Below, piece after piece: positions 6,913 to 14,377 of a stretch of 14,377 nt of DNA (position 1 is its first letter; each line of letters begins with the position of its first letter). The notes below the pieces were generated by a model that saw nothing but the letters and a program-made list of their open reading frames with translations, was not told where the DNA came from and searched no databases. The DNA is taken from positions 1-14,377 of the forward strand of contig CACXFP010000166.1 in assembly GCA_902766985.1 (NCBI GenBank). The letters are read 5' to 3'. Both the position numbers and the translations under genes were made by a program. Source of the stretch: an uncultured Bacteroidia bacterium. GTDB lineage: Bacteria; Bacteroidota; Bacteroidia; Bacteroidales; UBA932.

Positions 6913-8364
6913 TTATCCTATGACCTTGCCGGCAATTGCGATCACCTCGTCGGCCAGGGCCTGTGCGGCGTCCTCCGTGGGCGCTTCGGAATAAATCCTG
7001 ATGATGGGCTCGGTGTTGGAACGGCGGAGATGGACCCAGGAACGCGATTCCTCGAAATCCACTTTCACCCCGTCGACCGTATTCACCTTCTCCGAGGAAT
7101 ACCTTTCTTTCACCGCGGAGAGGATCTTGTCGATCAAGGCGCTGTCGCTGAGGTCTATGCGATTCTTCACAATGGAATACTGCGGGAGGGATGCCTTTAT
7201 GTCGCTTACCTTCATCTTCTTGGCGGCGACATAACTGAGGAACAGTCCCACTCCCACCATGGCGTCGCGTCCGGCGTGGATGGCGGGGAAAATGACACCT
7301 CCATTGCCTTCACCGCCAATAAGGGCGTTCTTCTCGTGAATCAGCGTGGTTACGTTGACCTCTCCGACGGCGGAGGCGAAATATTTGCCTCCCCATCTTT
7401 CTGTCACGTCCCTTAGGCCTCTGGATGAGGATAGGTTTGAGACAGAGACCGGAGCAAAGGGGGCTGTGGCTTCCTCAAGGCTGATACCCTGGGTCTCGGC
7501 GACCTTGGCCGCCCTTTCGAAAAGGTAGTCCGCAACGGCAACCAGGGTGTTTTCTTCCACGAAAGGAGTTCCGTCTTCGCAGATGAATGCCAGGCGGTCG
7601 ACGTCGGGATCCACGGAGATGCCGAGGTCTGCGTGATACTGGATCACGGTCTCGCTGAGTTCGGTGAGGTTCCTGGGAAGCGGCTCGGGGTTGTGGGCGA
7701 ATTCTCCCGTGACCTCCTGGTTGATAGTGATGCAATTGACGCCAAGCCTTTCCAGGAGTTTGGGCATGATGAGGGCCCCGACTGAATTTACGGGGTCCAG
7801 GACCACCGTGAGCCCGGCGTCGCTGATGGACTGCTCATCGACATCCTTGAGGTCGAGGACGGCCTGGATGTGCTCGTCGGTGAAGTCGTGTTCGCTGACG
7901 TGTCCGAGGCAGTCGACTCCGGCGAAATGGAAATCCTCCGAATCGGCGCAGTCCAGTACGGCCTGTCCTTCGGCGGCGGTCAGGAATTCCCCTTTTTCGT
8001 TAAGGAGCTTGAGGGCGTTCCACTGGCGGGGGTTGTGGGATGCCGTCAGGATGATGCCCCCGTCTGCCTTGGAGAAGCGTACTGCCATCTCCGTGGTCGG
8101 CGTCGAGGCGAAACCGGCCTTCACGACATCTACGCCGCATGCAACGAGACTCCCTACGACGAGGTCTTCCACCATCCCTCCGGAAATCCTTCCATCCTTG
8201 CCGACCACCACCTTGTAGTGTTCACCTTCGGGTTTCGGAAGGCGTTCGCGGAGTTTGGCGCAATAGGCATAGGTGAACTTGACTATGTCTATTGGTGTGA
8301 GGTTCTCTCCCGGTTCACCGCCGATGGTGCCGCGGATGCCGGATATGGATTTGATGAGCGACAT
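6913..8364 (-). CDS. glmM: Phosphohexomutase, likely phosphoglucosamine mutase
   Basis: This 483-residue member of the alpha-D-phosphohexomutase family probably turns glucosamine-6-phosphate into glucosamine-1-phosphate, the precursor of UDP-GlcNAc for peptidoglycan and lipopolysaccharide. All four signature loops are present: the phosphoserine loop TASHNP (Ser109), the metal-binding loop DPDVDR (252-257), the sugar-binding loop GGEGNGG (350-356) and the phosphate-binding loop RRSNTEP (447-453). The N-terminus MSLIKSISGIRGTIGG is typical of Bacteroidetes members. The sugar loop differs from the GEQSGH seen in classical bacterial GlmM and is closer to archaeal-type enzymes, so phosphomannomutase or phosphoglucomutase activity is possible. 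It follows the subunit K gene by 6 bases and precedes the NamZ-like gene by 12, with no promoter or terminator visible at either junction. Confidence 0.88.
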   Translation of the reverse strand: MSLIKSISGIRGTIGGEPGENLTPIDIVKFTYAYCAKLRERLPKPEGEHYKVVVGKDGRISGGMVEDLVVGSLVACGVDVVKAGFASTPTTEMAVRFSKADGGIILTASHNPRQWNALKLLNEKGEFLTAAEGQAVLDCADSEDFHFAGVDCLGHVSEHDFTDEHIQAVLDLKDVDEQSISDAGLTVVLDPVNSVGALIMPKLLERLGVNCITINQEVTGEFAHNPEPLPRNLTELSETVIQYHADLGISVDPDVDRLAFICEDGTPFVEENTLVAVADYLFERAAKVAETQGISLEEATAPFAPVSVSNLSSSRGLRDVTERWGGKYFASAVGEVNVTTLIHEKNALIGGEGNGGVIFPAIHAGRDAMVGVGLFLSYVAAKKMKVSDIKASLPQYSIVKNRIDLSDSALIDKILSAVKERYSSEKVNTVDGVKVDFEESRSWVHLRRSNTEPIIRIYSEAPTEDAAQALADEVIAIAGKVIG

Positions 8365-8370
8365 CCTGTA

Positions 8371-10632
<2,262 letters not shown>

Positions 10633-10636
<4 letters not shown>

Positions 10637-11241
10637 AATCCAGCCTCCTCTTCTTCTTCCTGGTGACGGTTCTTGACTATCTTCGAGGAAGCCTTGGAAA
10701 GGTTCTCCTCATCTTCCATATATCTCTTTATCTTGCGGATGGCTTCCTGGTAGCCGGGAATCTGGACCTTCTCGTAGAGGTTGACCTTCTGCGTGGTCTT
10801 CTTGCGCTGCCAGTCAAGGATGCGTGCCTTCTCCTTGCACACCTCGGATTCTATGCCCAGGCGCGAGAGTTCCTTGAGGATGGCCACTCCGTCGGCATAC
10901 CATGCCGGCTTGACGAAGGCGTTGAAGGGACGTATTTCATAATGGATGTCCCTCAGGTCCGGAGTCTTGACCCCGGCCACCTTCACCGTCACAAGGTCGA
11001 CGTCGGTAATCCTGATCAGTCCCGGTTCGAATTCGTTCCAGAGGGCGGCGAGATAGTCGTATTTTTCAAGCGAGGCGTCCAGATCCCTAAGCAACTGCTC
11101 CGAACGCTCTTTGGCACGGCGTACCTCAAGCCTCAGGGCGCTCTCCTTGTTCTGAAGGGTAGGGAGGGCGTTCTGCCTGACTTTCAGCTGCTTCGTGATC
11201 TCGTTCAGGGAAGTCTTGTTGTATTGGAACTTGATTGCCAT
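10633..11241 (-). CDS. ntpD: V-type ATPase subunit D (central stalk)
   Basis: The 202-residue product is the central rotor shaft that turns inside the A3B3 head. The N-terminal helix (MAIKFQYNKTSLNEITKQL, to about residue 75) and a C-terminal helix (about 120-195) would form the family's long antiparallel coiled coil. Between them lies a less helical segment (about 76-115) of the kind that contacts other stalk parts. The C-terminus is acidic (NRHQEEEEEAGL). It begins 6 bases after subunit B and overlaps subunit I by four bases. No subunit F gene, the usual partner of D in the stalk, is seen near it. Confidence 0.93.
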
Positions 11242-11247
11242 CGCTTA

Positions 11248-12567
11248 TCAGCCTTTCCAGTATTTGTCAATCATCTGCTGCTTGATGCCTGTCTCCGCCT
11301 TGGTGAAGTACTTGGCGAACAGGCCCCAGGCGGTGTCGAGCATCTCCTCTATCGAGATGTTTACGTCAATGGCGAGGAGCTTGGTCGCATAGTCCTTCGC
11401 ATAGTCAAGGCAGCGGCGGTCGTAGTCTGACAGGTCGAAGCCGTTCTCCAGTTTGGTCTTGGCGTTCTGCGCGTCTGCATAGAGGCGTACGCCTGCGTTC
11501 ATCACCTGGGAGTGGTCTTCGCGGGTCTTCTTGTTCTGTACGTTCTGCTTGAGTCGGGACAGGGACCTGAAGGGGTCTATGATGACCTTGCCTGAGTCGG
11601 CGTCGGCCCTCAGGAAGAGCTGTCCTTCAGTGATGTATCCTGTGTTGTCTGGGATAGCGTGAGTGATGTCCCCGTCGTTGAGCGTCGTCACGGCTATGAT
11701 GGTGATGGAACCTCCTGCAGGGAGCTGCACTGCCTTCTCGTAGATCTTGGCAAGGTCGGAATAGAGGGAGCCGGGCATGGAATCCTTGGAAGGGATCTGG
11801 TCCATTCGGTTGCTCACGATCGACAGGGCGTCGGCATAAAGCGTCATGTCGGTGAGTAGGACGAGGACCTTCTGGTTCTTGTCCACAGCGAAATATTCAG
11901 CTGCGGTGAGGGCCATGTCGGGGATGAGAAGCCTCTCCACCGTGGGATCTTCGGTGGTGTTGACGAAGGAAATGATCCTGTCGAGGGCTCCTGCGTCTTC
12001 GAATGAATGGCGGAAGAAGAGGTAGTCGTCGTTGGAAAGGCCCATGCCTCCGAGGATGATCTTGTCCACGTCGGCACGCATGGCCACGTCGGCCATAACC
12101 TGGTTGTAAGGCTGGTCAGGGTCGGCGAAGAAGGGGATCTTCTGTCCGGATACGATAGTGTTGTTGAGGTCGATGCCGGCGATTCCGGTGGGAATCAGCT
12201 CGGAAGGCTGACGGCGTTTGTAAGGGTTCACCGAGGGACCTCCGATCTGCCTCTCCTCTCCCTCCACCTCCGGACCTCCGTCGATGGGATGACCGTAAGC
12301 GTTGAAGAAACGTCCTGCGAGGGAGTCGCTGACCTTGAGGGTAGGGGGAACCCCCATGAACATGACTTCGGCGTCGGTGGGGATGCCTTCGGTGCCGGCG
12401 AATACCTGGAGGGTGACGAGGTCTCCCTTCGTACGGACCACCTGGGCCAGCCGGCCTGCCACCACCGCGAGTTCATCGTTGGAAACTCCTGTGGCCCTGA
12501 GGGATACTGTCGCCTTTGTGATGGATTCCAGGCGGGTATATATTCTTTGATAAGCCTTATTTGCCAT
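11248..12567 (-). CDS. ntpB: V-type ATPase subunit B (non-catalytic head subunit)
   Basis: The product has 439 residues from the ATG at 12567 (MANKAYQRIYTRLESITKAT). An ATG at 12588 would add seven residues, MTNFSRK, and overlap subunit A by 32 bases; the shorter form fits the usual Bacteroidetes length and N-terminus better. As in other B subunits the P-loop is degenerate, reading SGQKIPFFADPDQPYN at 140-155, so it does not hydrolyse ATP. The conserved arginine supplied to the neighbouring catalytic site is probably Arg338 in FRSLSRL. Other family landmarks are DMALTAAEYFAVD at 217-229 and IPDNTGYITEGQ at 305-316. The gene overlaps the end of subunit A by 11 bases and is followed after 6 bases by subunit D. 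Confidence 0.95.
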   Translation of the reverse strand: MANKAYQRIYTRLESITKATVSLRATGVSNDELAVVAGRLAQVVRTKGDLVTLQVFAGTEGIPTDAEVMFMGVPPTLKVSDSLAGRFFNAYGHPIDGGPEVEGEERQIGGPSVNPYKRRQPSELIPTGIAGIDLNNTIVSGQKIPFFADPDQPYNQVMADVAMRADVDKIILGGMGLSNDDYLFFRHSFEDAGALDRIISFVNTTEDPTVERLLIPDMALTAAEYFAVDKNQKVLVLLTDMTLYADALSIVSNRMDQIPSKDSMPGSLYSDLAKIYEKAVQLPAGGSITIIAVTTLNDGDITHAIPDNTGYITEGQLFLRADADSGKVIIDPFRSLSRLKQNVQNKKTREDHSQVMNAGVRLYADAQNAKTKLENGFDLSDYDRRCLDYAKDYATKLLAIDVNISIEEMLDTAWGLFAKYFTKAETGIKQQMIDKYWKG

Positions 12568-14311
12568 TTTCCTCGAGAAGTTTGTCAAGTTGGTTGTGGA
12601 ATTTGTTGAAAGCCTCGCCCTTGAATTCGGAGTAGTTCATCTGGCGGATGACGTTGATGATTTCCTTGAATGCCCTGCGGCAGTTTTCAAAGTCTTCGAA
12701 TCCGAAGGAGCGGTCGCAGATGGAAAGGACAAGGTCGAGCATGTATTTCTGCCTGTCCCAAGGGGTGAGGGCGTCGGTGGCGTCGAAGGCGTCCTGCTGC
12801 AGGAAGGTGTAGTCGATAAGCTCTGATTTCCAGAATGTCTCGTGGTAGCTTACGGGCACGCCGTCATCTCCGAGGATGTTGATCTGGTCGCTTGCGTCAC
12901 GTCCCTGGCGCAGGAGGTTCTTCACCTTGGCCACCTTGTCTACCCAGCCTTCTTCCACGTTCTCATCCAGCCATTTGCGGATTTCCGGATAGTCGAGGTA
13001 CTTGGAGTAGGAGTCCATCGGGCTTACGGCGGGATACCTCTTCTGGTCGGCCCTGTGCTGTTCGAGGGCGTAGAAGCAGCGTGCCGCTTTCTTCGTGGAT
13101 TCGGTGACAGGTTCCTTGAGGTTTCCTCCGGCGGGAGATACGGTGCCGATGAAGGTCACTGCACCCCTGCTGCCGTTGTTCAGGATGACCATTCCGGCCC
13201 TTGCATAGAAGCTTGATATGATGGAGGATATGTCCACGGGGAAGGCGTCCGCGCCGGGAAGCTCTTCCATACGGTTCGACATCTCCCTGAGGGCCTGGGC
13301 CCAGCGGGATGTGGAGTCGGCAAGAAGGAGGCACTTCAGGCCCATCGCCCTGTAGTATTCGCAGATGGTCATTGCCGTGTAGACGGAGGCTTCACGGGCG
13401 GCGACGGGCATGTTGGAGGTGTTGCAGATGATGGTGGTCCTCTCCATGAGCTTCCGGCCCGTGTGGGGATCTATCAGTTCGGGGAATTCCGTGAAGATTT
13501 CCACGACCTCGTTGGCCCTTTCGCCGCAGGCGGCCATCACGATGACATCGGCGTCACCCTGGCGTGCGATCGCGTGCTGGAGGACGGTCTTTCCGCAGCC
13601 GAACGGACCGGGGATGAAGCCTGTACCGCCTTCGGCGATGGGGTTAAGGGTGTCGATCGTACGGACCCCGGTTTCCATGACCTTGTCGGGCCTGGGCTTT
13701 TCGCGGTAGTTCCTTACTGCGACCTTCACCGGCCATTTCTGGGTCATGGTGATGTCGATATCCTCTTCGGAGGCATCCGTGAGGACGGCTATGACCTTGT
13801 CGATATTGTACTGTCCTTCAGGAGCGACGCTCTTGACGGTGTATTCGTCCTTCATGGAGAAGGGGACCATGATCTTGTGGGGCAGCCAGCCTTCCATGAC
13901 TTCGCCGAGCCAGTCGGCGCCGGTAACTTTCTGTCCGGGGGCGGCAAGGGGCTTGAAGTCCCATAGTTTCTCATGGTCAAGGGGAGAGGTGTATTCACCC
14001 CTCTTGAGGAAAACTCCCTCCATGGTGGCCAGATTGTTTTCGAGGCCGTCATATACGCTGGACAGCAGGCCGGGGCCGAGGGTCACTTCGAGCATCTTCC
14101 CTTCGAACTCCACCGGAGCTCCGTTTTTCAGGCCGCGGGTGCTTTCATACACCTGCACCGAGGCCTTGTTGCCGTTTACCTTGATGACCTCCGACATCAG
14201 GCGGGTTCCGTCGAGATCGATGTAGCAGATCTCGTTTTCGGACACAGGCCCCTGTGTCTCAACCGTTACGAGGTTGGACACGATGCCGGTCACCTTTCCT
14301 GTGGTTTTCAT
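12557..14311 (-). CDS. ntpA: V-type ATPase subunit A (catalytic)
   Basis: The 584-residue product is the nucleotide-hydrolysing or -synthesising subunit of the A3B3 head. The Walker A loop is intact, GPFGCGKT at 235-242 with Lys241, and matches the V-type pattern. The catalytic glutamate is probably Glu264 in AACGERANEV, and the Walker B strand is LLLADSTSRW at about 328-337. An N-terminal beta-barrel covers about residues 1-70, and the A-specific non-homologous insert about 110-190. The start MKTTGKVTGIVSNLVTVE fits the family. It lies 12 bases after the preceding frame's stop and overlaps subunit B by 11 bases. Length is usual, and nothing appears broken. Confidence 0.96.
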   Translation of the reverse strand: MKTTGKVTGIVSNLVTVETQGPVSENEICYIDLDGTRLMSEVIKVNGNKASVQVYESTRGLKNGAPVEFEGKMLEVTLGPGLLSSVYDGLENNLATMEGVFLKRGEYTSPLDHEKLWDFKPLAAPGQKVTGADWLGEVMEGWLPHKIMVPFSMKDEYTVKSVAPEGQYNIDKVIAVLTDASEEDIDITMTQKWPVKVAVRNYREKPRPDKVMETGVRTIDTLNPIAEGGTGFIPGPFGCGKTVLQHAIARQGDADVIVMAACGERANEVVEIFTEFPELIDPHTGRKLMERTTIICNTSNMPVAAREASVYTAMTICEYYRAMGLKCLLLADSTSRWAQALREMSNRMEELPGADAFPVDISSIISSFYARAGMVILNNGSRGAVTFIGTVSPAGGNLKEPVTESTKKAARCFYALEQHRADQKRYPAVSPMDSYSKYLDYPEIRKWLDENVEEGWVDKVAKVKNLLRQGRDASDQINILGDDGVPVSYHETFWKSELIDYTFLQQDAFDATDALTPWDRQKYMLDLVLSICDRSFGFEDFENCRRAFKEIINVIRQMNYSEFKGEAFNKFHNQLDKLLEENGK

Positions 14312-14323
14312 ATATAGTGTCTT

Positions 14324-14377
14324 TTAATTTTCCGGTTGATAATTAACTCCCTTGAAAGTCCCCCTGACCTCATCCAC
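14324..14377 (-). CDS. 3' end of a gene upstream of subunit A, probably DUF2764
   Basis: On the minus strand a frame enters from the right edge and ends at a TAA (14326-14324), giving 17 final residues, VDEVRGTFKGVNYQPEN. In Bacteroidetes and Chlamydia a DUF2764 gene normally sits directly before subunit A, with subunit E before it, so this is the expected occupant. The identification rests on position rather than on the 17 residues. A second frame also stays open here (it would end in a TGA overlapping the subunit A start), so the reading frame itself is not certain. Confidence 0.5.
   Translation of the reverse strand: MDEVRGTFKGVNYQPEN

Noticed and set aside
6394..7416. Long plus-strand open frame of 340 codons across the NamZ-like and glmM genes
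   Set aside because: It spans the junction of two clear minus-strand genes and has no family motif. The same applies to the 274-codon frame at 9524-10348 opposite subunit I.
11667..11707. Lack of a Walker A motif in subunit B as a sign of a broken ATPase
   Set aside because: A degenerate P-loop is normal in non-catalytic B subunits; catalysis lies in subunit A, whose P-loop is intact.

Overview
The window looks like a chromosomal segment of a Bacteroidales bacterium with a moderately high GC content, possibly Rikenellaceae-like. Three things point there. Two intergenic regions carry textbook Bacteroidetes promoters (TTTG, 19 bases, TAnnTTTG). The V-type ATPase genes run A-B-D-I-K, the order known from Bacteroidetes and Chlamydia. 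Ribosomal protein L31 is of the zinc-free type B. I see no mobile element, CRISPR array, phage gene or rRNA. Nearly every gene lies on the minus strand; the one exception is dsdA.

Reading the minus strand from the right end, the first large block is a V-type ATPase operon. It begins with the tail of a probable DUF2764 gene (14324-14377), followed by subunits A, B, D, I and K. Without a break it runs on into a phosphohexomutase of the GlmM type and then a DUF1343/NamZ-like protein. Junctions range from an 11-base overlap to a 12-base gap, so at least seven genes are probably co-transcribed. Subunits A, B and D belong to the soluble V1 motor; I and K form the membrane part. Subunit K keeps the full set of residues that bind Na+ in the Enterococcus hirae rotor, so the machine may pump Na+ or run on it.

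The middle holds dsdA (D-serine ammonia-lyase, plus strand). Its 3' end overlaps that of the NamZ-like gene by 16 bases. Divergent from dsdA is rpmE2 (L31 type B), with its own promoter and terminator. Next comes tRNA-Glu(CUC), again with a clear promoter and followed by a strong terminator-like hairpin.

The left part holds a secreted GH2 beta-galactosidase-like enzyme whose start codon lies about 30 bases beyond that hairpin, a small one-helix membrane protein of unknown function with its own promoter, and the N-terminal 161 residues of a secreted dipeptidyl peptidase IV cut off by the window edge. These suggest scavenging of glycans and peptides in the periplasm or at the surface.

Most of this is ordinary chromosomal housekeeping. 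The least ordinary points are the amino-sugar genes joined to the V-ATPase operon, the signal-less NamZ-like protein that has lost conserved residues of its family, the predicted Na+ site, and the terminator placed directly before the beta-galactosidase gene. I found no convincing wholly new system.
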